64,000 bases of DNA from Bradyrhizobium monzae. Lineage in GTDB: Bacteria; Pseudomonadota; Alphaproteobacteria; Rhizobiales; Xanthobacteraceae. A program made the translations under genes and the position numbers. The notes below the pieces were generated by a model. It was not told the DNA's origin, did no database searches, and saw only the letters and a list, made by a program, of their open reading frames with translations. Positions 42,441 to 49,703 of this stretch are shown piece after piece. Each line of letters starts with the position of its first letter. Within the stretch, counting starts at the first letter, position 1. The stretch lies in contig NZ_JAIRDQ010000016.1 in assembly GCF_021458635.1 (NCBI RefSeq), positions 63,436 to 127,435 of the forward strand, given 5' to 3'.

Positions 42441-42664
42441 CCGTCGCCTGATGGCATTCGCCTGCAGTGCGATTGTTCTGTTCGCGTGGTCGACCTCACC
42501 GGCGTCTGCCCGGGCATCCATGTGCGATCGAAAATGGGTGAGCTGCAACAATTCAAGATGCACCGGCACGAAATGCATGCAGAAATGCGACCAGCAATAT
42601 TCGAAGTGCAGAAGCGGTCCGTTCGCGGACTGAACGGTGAGCGTGTAACTGCCTCATAGGTGGA
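42441..42664 (+). repeat. 224-bp direct repeat, copy 2
   Basis: Matches 39016-39239 with a single mismatch noted. The upstream junction lies at the end of the terminus-like string CTGTCCCCGTAATC, which suggests that copying or rearrangement was linked to a mobile element. Confidence 0.9.
42451..42633 (+). pseudogene. 5'-truncated copy of the Cys-rich secreted protein gene
   Basis: The copy encodes residues 17-76 of the protein at 38978, identical in sequence. The first ATG left is inside the signal core (MAFACS...), so the basic n-region of the signal is lost, and no ribosome site lies before it. It is probably not expressed as a functional secreted peptide. Confidence 0.65.
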
Positions 42665-42790
42665 GATGCATGGTTCGTCCGCCGTCGCCCTGCGGGCTTC
42701 GGCGCGACAGCCTTCGCGCACTTCGGTTGGAGTTCTTGGCACGGGCTTGCCTAGCCGAAGCGAGCGGAACAGTCCTTCGCTCTTCGCCCC

Positions 42791-42872
42791 TGTGTGGCTG
42801 CGCCACGCGTAGCCCGAAGGGCGAAGCGTGGTGGGCCCGGCACTCGAACCTGCAACCAGACCGTTATGAGCG
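42791..42872 (-). repeat. Partial copy of tRNA-Ile(CAT) 3' half and its 3' flank
   Basis: About 80 bases match 48174-48259 in the same orientation. 42829-42872 covers the CCA end, acceptor 3' strand, T arm and part of the anticodon arm, with a 3-base deletion in the T-arm region. 42791-42828 matches the hairpin beyond the tRNA. It breaks off within the anticodon stem. This is the form left at the far end of an element that once used the tRNA 3' end as attachment site. Confidence 0.75.
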
Positions 42873-43149
42873 ACGGGATTACGGTCGGATTCGTTGATTT
42901 TCTTGTGGCTTCGTTTGCTTTCGATCGCGTCTGTTGGTTTTGATGAGATCGTTTCTGGTGCGAAATTGGTGCGGCCCGCGGCCATTGTCGAGACGATAGG
43001 ACGAGCGACGGGTAGGCCGAAGGAGTTTCCGCCGTCGAACGAGAAGGCGGAGTCATCCGTTCGCTGACGCCTCTCGTCCACGACCGGAGCGGAGCTTGAG
43101 CAATCGATGCATTAGCTGTTCTCGCTACGCATCAGGGATTTTCTATGCG

Positions 43150-43707
43150 TCACGGCGCCAGCAAATGCCGCAGCGTTCGACGCGCCACGTTGAGGGGCTT
43201 GGGTCCGCGCTCGACCTTCGCTGAGAGCACAGCGCCTTCCCAAAGCGCCAGAACCGTGCGCGCAAGCTCGGGGGCAGGCACGTCGGTTCGCACGCTGCCG
43301 TCGCGCTGCCCGTCCGCCAGGCACTGGGAAAGCGCTTCCGTCCACTGGCGCCACAGCTGCGACAAATCCTGGCGGAAGGCGTCGAGTTGCGCCAGCTCCG
43401 CCGTGAAATTGCCGATCAGGCAGCCATCATCGCTATAGCCGAGCGCAGCAAGGTAGCGGTCAAGCCGCTCGAGGCCGGGAAGGCTGGCGTCCCGCAGCAG
43501 GGCACGCGCCTTGGCGCGGTCCTCCCAGTAACGCGCCAGCGCCGCTAGGCCGAGAGCATCCTTGCTTTCGAAATGGCTGTAGAAGGAGCCCTTCGGCACA
43601 CCGGCCGACGAGACGATCTCCTGAACACCGGTCGCATGATAGCCGCGATGATGAAATGCCGTGAGGCCCGCCTCGAGAAGTGCTTCCTTGTGATTGGGTT
43701 TGGGCAT
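43150..43707 (-). CDS. TetR/AcrR family regulator
   Basis: A 185-residue TetR-type repressor. Residues 6-52 form the helix-turn-helix (EALLEAGLTAFHHRGYHATGVQEIVSSAGVPKGSFYSHFESKDAL) with a ligand-binding C-terminal domain of the TetR_C_11-like kind. It is the third gene of a GST-SDR-TetR operon, two bases after the SDR stop. The perfect palindrome in the operon promoter is its likely operator, so it would repress its own operon until an electrophile or other ligand binds. Confidence 0.88.
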   Translation of the reverse strand: MPKPNHKEALLEAGLTAFHHRGYHATGVQEIVSSAGVPKGSFYSHFESKDALGLAALARYWEDRAKARALLRDASLPGLERLDRYLAALGYSDDGCLIGNFTAELAQLDAFRQDLSQLWRQWTEALSQCLADGQRDGSVRTDVPAPELARTVLALWEGAVLSAKVERGPKPLNVARRTLRHLLAP

Positions 43708-43709
43708 GG

Positions 43710-44435
43710 TCAGTTCAGGGTCCAGTTCTCAGCGAAAGGCCTGATGACGTGATCGAACGACCAGGTGGAGGGATGTTGATGCGCGATATGGTAAACCTCG
43801 TCTGCAATCGCGTCGGGATGGGCGAAATGGTCATCCGGCTTATCCGGCCAATCCGGGAGCGGCAAAGTGTTCCTCCTCCATGGGGCGTCGATAGCGGCAT
43901 CGATGGTGATATATCCAACATGCACGCGCTTCGGACCCAAATCCTTTGCCAGCGACTGCGCGAGGATGCGCTGGGCGGCCTTGGTCGGCGCGAAGGCCGG
44001 CCGCAGCGGGATGCCCCGGAACGACGACGTGTTTCCAGTGACCATAATGGCTCCCTCGCCGCGGTCGATCATCGCCGGCGCAAGCTTCTGCACCAGATAG
44101 AACAGGGAGGTGGTGTTCACCTGAAAATTTCGTTCCAGATCCTCGACCGATGCATCGAGGATCTTGGCGAATGTTGCCGCGACGGCGTTATGGATGAGCA
44201 CATGAGGAGCCCCTAGCTCGGACTGCACGCGCTCGACAGTTTTACCGAGCCGGTCAAGATCGGCGACGTCGCAAGGATAGCCGCGCGCACGGGGTATCTG
44301 CGCTTCGAGTTCCTCAAGCCGCCCGGCGTTGCGGGCGATCATCGCCACACGATATCCGCCTTGTGCGAAGCGCCGTGAGAGCGCCGCGCCGGTCGCGCCG
44401 CCGACGCCTGCGATGAGAGCGATCCGATCAGTCAT
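43710..44435 (-). CDS. Short-chain dehydrogenase/reductase family protein with Phe at the catalytic Tyr
   Basis: A 241-residue Rossmann-fold protein. The cofactor loop is AGVGGATGAAL and the NAG motif reads HNAV. The usual catalytic Ser is in TGNTSSFRG, but the YxxxK motif reads FAPTK, so the catalytic tyrosine is Phe. The FAPTKAAQRIL string is known in a subgroup of atypical SDRs, so this is probably a family trait rather than decay; reductase activity is uncertain. GGAGGAAGAC lies before the ATG at 44435. It is between GST and TetR genes in one operon. Confidence 0.82.
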   Translation of the reverse strand: MTDRIALIAGVGGATGAALSRRFAQGGYRVAMIARNAGRLEELEAQIPRARGYPCDVADLDRLGKTVERVQSELGAPHVLIHNAVAATFAKILDASVEDLERNFQVNTTSLFYLVQKLAPAMIDRGEGAIMVTGNTSSFRGIPLRPAFAPTKAAQRILAQSLAKDLGPKRVHVGYITIDAAIDAPWRRNTLPLPDWPDKPDDHFAHPDAIADEVYHIAHQHPSTWSFDHVIRPFAENWTLN

Positions 44436-44452
44436 GTCTTCCTCCATGCGCC

Positions 44453-45046
44453 TCATGCTGCGACCCTTGTCAGCGCGAAGGGCGGTGCGTCTCGATACTC
44501 GGCCGCGAGTTCGGCCAGGGCGGGGATTGCGGGAAGCTCCAAATCCGGATTCGTCCGCGCGAGGTACTCCACCGCTACGATAGCGGTGATCGTTGCCGCG
44601 TCCAGCGGCGTCGCCCTGAGCGGTCCGCCATTGCGCGCGGCCTCGTTGAGCGCGCCCAAGCCTCCAAGGATCTGCGCCCTCCAGCGCTTGGCTTCGGTCT
44701 CAGGGACCTCGCGTCCGCGGAACGAGAGGCTGGTGGCCTGTTCATAAACGCCGTAACCAATCGCCGCGAGCTTGAGCGTCGTCCGCCGGGCTCTCGATCC
44801 GGCGGGGATAAGCGGTGCCGAGGGCGTCAGTTCATTGAGGTAGTCAAGGATGGCCGTGCTGTCGATCAGGACCTCGCCATCGTCGAGCACCAGTGAGGGT
44901 ACCTTTGCCACCGGATTATAACGGCTCGCGAGCTCGAACTCTCGGTAGCCGTTCACGGCCTCATGCTCGAAAGACAGGCCGCGAGAGATCAAGGCCGCCG
45001 CGACCCGCCTCGCGTACGGCGACAGATAGGTGCCAATCAGCTTCAT
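44453..45046 (-). CDS. Glutathione S-transferase
   Basis: A 197-residue GST. The N-terminal thioredoxin-like domain opens KLIGTYLSPYARRVAAALISRGLSFE and has NPVAKVPSLVLDDGEVLIDSTAILDYL (the cis-Pro VPSL and the glutathione gamma-Glu-binding D/S-T pair). The C-terminal helical domain follows. It is the first gene of the GST-SDR-TetR operon, with promoter and operators directly upstream. Likely role: conjugation or reduction of electrophiles. Confidence 0.88.
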   Translation of the reverse strand: MKLIGTYLSPYARRVAAALISRGLSFEHEAVNGYREFELASRYNPVAKVPSLVLDDGEVLIDSTAILDYLNELTPSAPLIPAGSRARRTTLKLAAIGYGVYEQATSLSFRGREVPETEAKRWRAQILGGLGALNEAARNGGPLRATPLDAATITAIVAVEYLARTNPDLELPAIPALAELAAEYRDAPPFALTRVAA

Positions 45047-45082
45047 ACCAACTCTCCTCGTAAGGGCATTCAGGATTAAGGC

Positions 45083-45090
45083 GACCGGTC
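45083..45090. promoter_or_regulatory. Second operator half-site GACCGGTC
   Basis: An 8-bp palindrome 21 bp downstream of the promoter palindrome, near the expected transcription start. It shares the core of the upstream operator, which suggests two TetR dimers. Confidence 0.55.
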
Positions 45091-45098
45091 ATATTGAA

Positions 45099-45127
45099 TG
45101 AATACGACCGGTCGTCTATAAAGTCAA
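45099..45127 (-). promoter_or_regulatory. Promoter of the GST-SDR-TetR operon with operator in the spacer
   Basis: On the minus strand a -35 box TTGACT (45127-45122), a 17-bp spacer and a -10 box TATTCA (45104-45099) form a good housekeeping promoter. The spacer holds the perfect palindrome ACGACCGGTCGT (45104-45115). A repressor bound there would block polymerase directly. Confidence 0.7.
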
Positions 45128-45162
45128 TCTCGAAATGATTCCGAGCCGGAAACTGATTTGAG

Positions 45163-45324
45163 CTGGTGCGCGGCTTGCTCGCACTCGGTGCCGCCCTGAC
45201 GTTCGGCGAACCCGTCGGCTGGCGGCGTTGGCTCGCGATCGCGGCCGGGTTTATCGGCGTTCTCATCGTCGTTCGGCCGGGGCTCGAGGGATTCAACCAG
45301 CTATCGTTGTTCGCGCTGGTCTCA
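45163..45324 (+). pseudogene. EamA/DMT transporter fragment
   Basis: One frame reads LVRGLLALGAALTFGEPVGWRRWLAIAAGFIGVLIVVRPG, a clear match to the end of the first half of a drug/metabolite (EamA) permease, usually FVPLLTALGA-LFLGE-VG-RRW-A. Both ends are missing. It is joined directly to a fragment of an unrelated gene at about 45325. Confidence 0.7.
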
Positions 45325-45325
45325 C

Positions 45326-45409
45326 ATCACCGGATTCACCGATACAACAGAAGACTTGACGGGCAAATGGATCGAACTGCTCAAAGAGATCGCGCCTCCA
45401 GTGTCGCGC
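45326..45409 (+). pseudogene. Fragment of COG2984-type ABC substrate-binding protein
   Basis: A frame shifted by one from the DMT piece reads ITGFTDTTEDLTGKWIELLKEIAPPVSR. This resembles the NITGF...GKWLELLKEIAP-VTRV segment of COG2984-type (TrpX-like) solute-binding proteins. The rest of the gene is missing. The region up to 45593 holds nothing further that I can identify. Confidence 0.55.
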
Positions 45410-45593
45410 TGCACCGGTTCGCAGCGATCAGGACATTGACGATAGCTTGGCGACATTTGCTCGTGAGCCGGCGGCGGCGTTGTCGTGATGCGTGACGCCT
45501 TCACCGCGGTTCACCACGGAAGCATCGTCGACGCATTGGTGCAGTGGACATAAGCCGAGATTGCGTGAGAGCAACACGATAGGCTCCCAGTTC

Positions 45594-47258
45594 TTATTTG
45601 AAGCTTGCGAAGCCATCCGCCGCGTAGACAACCCTGCCGCCCACGACCGTCAGCACCGACGCCGTGGCCCCAATCTGCTCGACCGGCACAGACATGAAAT
45701 CCCGGTCGAGAACTGCGAAGTCGGCGAGCTTGCCGGTCTCTAGCGTGCCGCGCCGCGTCTCGTCGAAGCAGAACCAGGCGCTTCCCACGGTATAGAGCCG
45801 CAAGGCCTCTTCGCGGCTGGGTGTTTCGTCCGGGCCGCGCGTCGAGAGGCCGCCGACGGTCTTGCCGTCGAGCATCCATTGCAGCGCAACGAACGGATTG
45901 TAGGATGCGACCCGATGCGCATCCGTGCCGGCTCCGACATGGACGCCCATGCGCAACGCGGTGCCGATGGGCGGTAGGTGGCGCGCGGCTTCGCCGGCCT
46001 GCGCCACGATACGGTCGCCGCCGAGATACATGGCGTCCTGCATGGTCCAGCCGATGCCGAGGGCCTTCATCCGCAGAAGCGTCTCAGACGTGGTGTTGTC
46101 GAGATGGGCGATGGACCAGCGCAGCGGCGCGATCGGCGTCTCCTTGTTGACCTCTTCATAGAGGTCGAGCAGCTCATGGACCGATTTGTCTTCCTGCCAG
46201 TGGATGGTGACCGTCAGCCCCTGTTTGGCTGCCCAGCGAACGATCTCGAGAAATTTGGCCTTGGCGGCGGCGTCGGGCGCGTTGTTGTTGTACATGGCGC
46301 CGGTGATGCGCTCGCCGATGCCGTTGAACCGCAGCATGTCGTCGCCGAATCCCATCGGCAGGAACGGCGTCAGCGTCTTGTACTCCTTGAATTCCGCGCC
46401 GACATTCTGGGCGAACAGGCTGAAGGCGACCCGCACCGACAATGATTTCTCGCGCCAGAGCTTTTGCAGGGCGGCGTAATGGCCGGGATAAATGCTGAAG
46501 CCGCCGGGATCCACAATCCCGGTAATTCCAAGACGATTGAGCTCCGTGAAGAACTGCCTTGTGCCGGCGACATTCTCATCGAAATTCGGCCTCGGCAGCC
46601 GATCGAACAGCGCGGAGATGCTGACGATGGAGCCGTTGAACCACCCAGTGGTGTCGCCCGATGCGGCGCGCTCAGTCGTGATGCCGGCCGGCAATTGATC
46701 CGCGGAGATGCCGAGGGCCTGCTGCGCTTTCGGCGTCATCAGCAAAGACGAATAGAACAGCTGGATGTAAGCCGGATTATCAGGGACGGCCGACAGCACC
46801 TCGGCGAGCGTCGGCCGCCGCTTCTCCGCAAACTGCAACTCGCTCCAGCAACCGGCCACGATGATCCAGGATTCCGGGCGCGCCTTTGCCGCCTGGCGCA
46901 AGCGGTCCATCGCCTCACCAATCGTCTTTGCGCCGATCCAGTTGACCTCGGTCGCATAGGTGAGGCCGGCGCGCACGGCGTGAATATGGGAATCGATCAA
47001 TCCCGGAATGATCGTGCGTCCGCCTGCATCAACGCGGCGCGTCGCTGGCCCGATCAGGCTGTCCATGGCATCGTTGCCGCCGACGGCAACGATTCTGCCC
47101 TCGCGGACTGCGATCGCCTGCGCGATCGTCGATGCGCCATCCAGCGTCACGATTTTTGCGTTCGTGACAACGAGGTCGGCCTTTTGGAGGTCGGCCTTTT
47201 GTGCGTAAGCCAAAGTCGCCCAGCACGAGATCACCAAAATCGCGAGAAGCTTGCGCAT
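45594..47258 (-). CDS. Secreted amidohydrolase, YtcJ-like
   Basis: A 554-residue protein with an N-terminal signal peptide (RKLLAILVISCWATLAYAQ, cut near residue 20). It has the amidohydrolase_3 pattern: ADLVVTNAKIVTLDG, RTIIPGLIDSHIHAVRAGL (the HxH metal motif), a central IHWQEDKSVHELLDLYEEV, and VHVGAGTDAHRVASYNPFVALQW with the C-terminal aspartate; the product ends GKLADFAVLDRDFMSVP. Substrates of exported YtcJ-like enzymes are usually unknown N-acyl or cyclic amides. The ATG at 47258 begins the signal. Confidence 0.87.
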   Translation of the reverse strand: MRKLLAILVISCWATLAYAQKADLQKADLVVTNAKIVTLDGASTIAQAIAVREGRIVAVGGNDAMDSLIGPATRRVDAGGRTIIPGLIDSHIHAVRAGLTYATEVNWIGAKTIGEAMDRLRQAAKARPESWIIVAGCWSELQFAEKRRPTLAEVLSAVPDNPAYIQLFYSSLLMTPKAQQALGISADQLPAGITTERAASGDTTGWFNGSIVSISALFDRLPRPNFDENVAGTRQFFTELNRLGITGIVDPGGFSIYPGHYAALQKLWREKSLSVRVAFSLFAQNVGAEFKEYKTLTPFLPMGFGDDMLRFNGIGERITGAMYNNNAPDAAAKAKFLEIVRWAAKQGLTVTIHWQEDKSVHELLDLYEEVNKETPIAPLRWSIAHLDNTTSETLLRMKALGIGWTMQDAMYLGGDRIVAQAGEAARHLPPIGTALRMGVHVGAGTDAHRVASYNPFVALQWMLDGKTVGGLSTRGPDETPSREEALRLYTVGSAWFCFDETRRGTLETGKLADFAVLDRDFMSVPVEQIGATASVLTVVGGRVVYAADGFASFK

Positions 47259-47438
47259 GTTCGGTTCCGGAATGAGAGAGGCAGGAGCGAGAGAGGCAGT
47301 AGCAGCGCTACACATCCGCCGCTGGATGCGCTCGCGGACGTCACGTGTCGCAGAGGGGAGTGTCGTGATCTTGATCATGTCTCAAATAAAATCAGACAGT
47401 CCATCGGAAAATTGGCTAATGGCCCAGGGGGCTTGCTG

Positions 47439-48008
47439 CTATCGCAGCGGACAATTGTAAGTCGCGACGATATAGATTCCACGACGCATCCGTTTCGAAG
47501 CAACGATTTCGCAACTTGATCCGAGGTGGCGAAGCCACTCCGAAGCTCCACCGTCCTCAGCGAGGTTATCGCTCGGGTTCGAGACGAGGTAGGCGTCGTT
47601 TTCCATGCCGGCCATCCCCCAGCTTTCCCAATCCAGCACGATCGAGTCCTTGTCTGCGAACCCTCTAAGGGCGTCGTCGTGCGTGAGAGACCAAGCCTGA
47701 AACCGAAGTTGATCCTTGACTCGCGGCAGTGCCCAGAATGTTCCGCCGATCAGAGTGAGCGTCACGACGAGCGAAATGACTATCGAACGAGCCCGGGGTG
47801 ATTTCCGCTCGACCCCCGCCCAGATGCAGAGTCCGATGCAAACCAATGCAATCGTGGGCACGTAGACTGAGATAAGAAACAAAAACGTGCCAAAGCTCTT
47901 GTCCCACGCCAAGGGAGATGCGGTCGTGACGGTGACGATAGCGGCAACAAAGGGCAGCCAGCGTAGCGTGTGTTCTTCTTTCCCGGGGAATTGAGAAAAC
48001 GAGGTCAT
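47439..48008 (-). CDS. Hypothetical membrane protein with two to three helices
   Basis: A 189-residue protein. Three hydrophobic stretches (LPFVAAIVTVTTASPLA, FLFLISVYVPTIALVCIGLCIWAG and IVISLVVTLTLIGGTFWAL) are followed by a soluble C-terminal domain with two cysteines (SSCEIVASKR, YNCPLR). No family is recognised. Base use is lower in GC than the neighbours, which fits an island gene. The ATG at 48008 was chosen; the upstream frame starts at a TTG. Confidence 0.5.
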   Translation of the reverse strand: MTSFSQFPGKEEHTLRWLPFVAAIVTVTTASPLAWDKSFGTFLFLISVYVPTIALVCIGLCIWAGVERKSPRARSIVISLVVTLTLIGGTFWALPRVKDQLRFQAWSLTHDDALRGFADKDSIVLDWESWGMAGMENDAYLVSNPSDNLAEDGGASEWLRHLGSSCEIVASKRMRRGIYIVATYNCPLR

Positions 48009-48151
48009 GGCTCTCGGATTTATCAAGAAGATTCCTCGAGTTTACAAGCACAGCCTTCTTGTTTTGCTAAGAGCTCGTGGTGCTGGCTCGCCGAGCGGAA
48101 GCCCGCCAACAGTCCGTCTTCGCTTTCGCTTCGCTCCAGCTACGCCGGACA

Positions 48152-48215
48152 CCACGCTTCGCCCTTCGGTCTGCTGCGTGGCTGCGCCACGCGTAGCCCG
48201 CAGGGCGAAGCGTGG
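48152..48215. repeat. Long nested inverted repeat directly 3' of tRNA-Ile
   Basis: CCACGCTTCGCCCT (48152-48165) pairs with AGGGCGAAGCGTGG (48202-48215), with an inner stem GCGTGGC (48176-48182) and GCCACGC (48186-48192). The outer stem includes the tRNA CCA end. It is also present in the partial copy at 42.79 kb. It may end tRNA transcription or act as a dispersed palindromic element. Confidence 0.7.
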
Positions 48216-48288
48216 TGGGCCCGGCAGGACTCGAACCTGCAACCAGACCGTTATGAGCGGCCGGCTCTAACCATTGAGCTACAGGCCC
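48213..48288 (-). tRNA. tRNA-Ile, anticodon CAT (lysidine-type)
   Basis: A 76-base tRNA with encoded CCA. The acceptor stem is GGGCCTG with CGGGCCC, the T loop TTCGAGT, and the anticodon loop CTCATAA on a GGCCG/CGGTC stem. The CAT anticodon with this stem pattern is that of isoleucine tRNA-2, in which the C is changed to lysidine by TilS to read AUA, rather than methionine tRNA. It reads on the minus strand. Confidence 0.92.
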
Positions 48289-48622
48289 CGCCGCGAGACG
48301 ACCGCGATGGTAGCGGCCGGCAACGGTGCGCGGTTCGTTTACAGGGATGGAAGCGGGGGTGCAATGCCGGGGCCCGCCGCTCGGAATGTCAGATGCCGCA
48401 GGATCCGATGATTCCGAATAACCGAATTTAACGATGATCGGCTTATGCCACTGTTTTGCCCGACGTGTCAAACGTCTTTTGCGGTGGTGCGCGCTGTCGG
48501 ATCGGTAACCCGCTGAAACTGCCTGACTTTTCTACTGTGCATGGGGTTGTTTTAGAATTTTTGAGGGGGGACCCGAAAGTCCCCCTTGTCCAACCCTCCA
48601 ATGAGGGTTGCGCGCCACCCGC
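48289..48622. other. 334-bp intergenic region upstream of tRNA-Ile
   Basis: It should hold the tRNA promoter near 48290-48340. Two strong hairpins, GGGGGAC-CCGAAA-GTCCCCC (48566-48585) and CAACCCTC-CAAT-GAGGGTTG (48591-48610), lie just beyond the stop of the TctC-type gene (48623) and probably terminate its transcript. No open frame is supported. Confidence 0.5.
48566..48610 (-). terminator. Two adjacent hairpins after the TctC-type gene
   Basis: Perfect stems of 7 bp (48566-48585) and 8 bp (48591-48610) follow the stop codon of the minus-strand gene. After the second stem in the direction of transcription the strand has an A/T-rich run, TCAAAAATTC, but no continuous U-run. Confidence 0.5.
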
Positions 48623-49597
48623 CTAGTCCACCGACACCCCGGCGAACTCCACGACCTTCTTCCACTTCGCGGTCTCGTCAGCGACGAGCTTGCCGAACTC
48701 GGCCGGCGTCATCGGCCTGGGGATGCCGCCGTTCTCGGTCAGCCGCGCCGCCACCTTCGGGTCCTTCAGCGCGTCATCGACCGCCTTGTTGAGGATCTCG
48801 ACGACCTCGCCCGGCGTGCCCTTCGGCGCGGAGATGCCGTAGAAGCCGACCGATTCGAAGCCCGGCACGGTCTCGGCGATCGCCGGCACGTCGGGCACGG
48901 CGGGCCAGCGCTGCGGCGAGGTCACGCCCAGCGCGCGGACATTGCCGCCCTTCGACTGCTCCAGCGCGGACGGCAGATTGTCGAAGATCAGCTGCACCTT
49001 GTTGGAGATGATGTCGGGGAAGGCGATCGCCGATCCGCGATAGGGCACATGCACCATGTCGCACTTGGTCATCACCTTGAACAGCTCCGCCGACATGTGC
49101 ACCGAGGTGCCGTTGCCGGACGAGGCGAACGAGATCTTGCCGGGATTGGCCTTGCAATAGTCGATGAACTCCTGAACCGTCTTGGCGGGAAACGCATTGG
49201 AGACGACCAGCATGTTGGTGAGCTGCATGATGCTCGCAACGGGGGTGGTGTCGCGCAAAAAGTCGAACGGCAGCTTCTTGTAGAGCGAGGTCGAGATCGC
49301 GTTGTTGGGGGCGACGAACAGCAGCGTGTAGCCGTCGGGGGCTGCGTTGATCGCAGCACCGGCTGCGATGTTGCCGCCGGAGCCCGCGCGGTTCTCGACG
49401 ATGAATTGCTGGCCGAGGCGATCCGACAGCGCCTGCGCCATGATGCGCGCGACGATGTCGACCGGGCCGCCGGCGGCAAAGCCGATCAGCCAGTGCACGG
49501 GGCGGTCGGGGTAGGCGGCGGAGGCGGGAGGGGACGCGGCGAAAAGACCGAACAGAAAAACCAGCCCGAAAACAGCGTTACGCAAAATTCGCAACAT
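48623..49597 (-). CDS. Tripartite tricarboxylate transporter substrate-binding protein (TctC/Bug)
   Basis: A 324-residue periplasmic protein. The signal peptide ends ASA at about residue 27. The mature protein begins YPDRPVHWLIGFAAGGPVDIVARIMAQ and has the Bug-family IVENRAGSGGNIA and YTLLFVAPN segments, plus VPYRGSA. TctC-type proteins bind carboxylates and hand them to TctA/TctB permeases, which are not here. GGGAGGCGAC precedes the ATG at 49597. Bug proteins are often expanded in number without permease partners, and this is one. Confidence 0.88.
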   Translation of the reverse strand: MLRILRNAVFGLVFLFGLFAASPPASAAYPDRPVHWLIGFAAGGPVDIVARIMAQALSDRLGQQFIVENRAGSGGNIAAGAAINAAPDGYTLLFVAPNNAISTSLYKKLPFDFLRDTTPVASIMQLTNMLVVSNAFPAKTVQEFIDYCKANPGKISFASSGNGTSVHMSAELFKVMTKCDMVHVPYRGSAIAFPDIISNKVQLIFDNLPSALEQSKGGNVRALGVTSPQRWPAVPDVPAIAETVPGFESVGFYGISAPKGTPGEVVEILNKAVDDALKDPKVAARLTENGGIPRPMTPAEFGKLVADETAKWKKVVEFAGVSVD

Positions 49598-49703
49598 GTC
49601 GCCTCCCATTGTTCTATTGTCGTTGCGGGCATGCTTTCACAAAAACCGCCCGCTGCCTACATCGCCTCAAGTCGAAGTTGACGCAGGCGCAGCCGGAACG
49701 ACC

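Larger units (their letters stand above)
42211..43149. other. 939-bp gene-poor region with repeat copies and mobile-element-like remnants
   Basis: It holds, in order: a stretch of short stems; a terminus-like string (GAGTGCACTGTCCCCGTAAT) resembling ends of REP-associated or IS elements; the truncated Cys-rich gene copy (42441-42664); low-complexity dispersed-palindrome DNA at 42670-42790; the partial tRNA-Ile with 3' flank (42791-42872); and unassigned sequence. I support no functional gene here. Confidence 0.6.

Noticed and set aside
42341..43081. 246-codon minus-strand frame over the repeat region
   Set aside because: It runs through the truncated peptide copy, the tRNA fragment and dispersed repeats; the HNGLVAGSS-like string is a typical false translation of a tRNA.
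48213..48288. Initiator or elongator tRNA-Met because of the CAT anticodon
   Set aside because: Acceptor, anticodon-stem and loop pattern fit the lysidine-type tRNA-Ile rather than either methionine tRNA.
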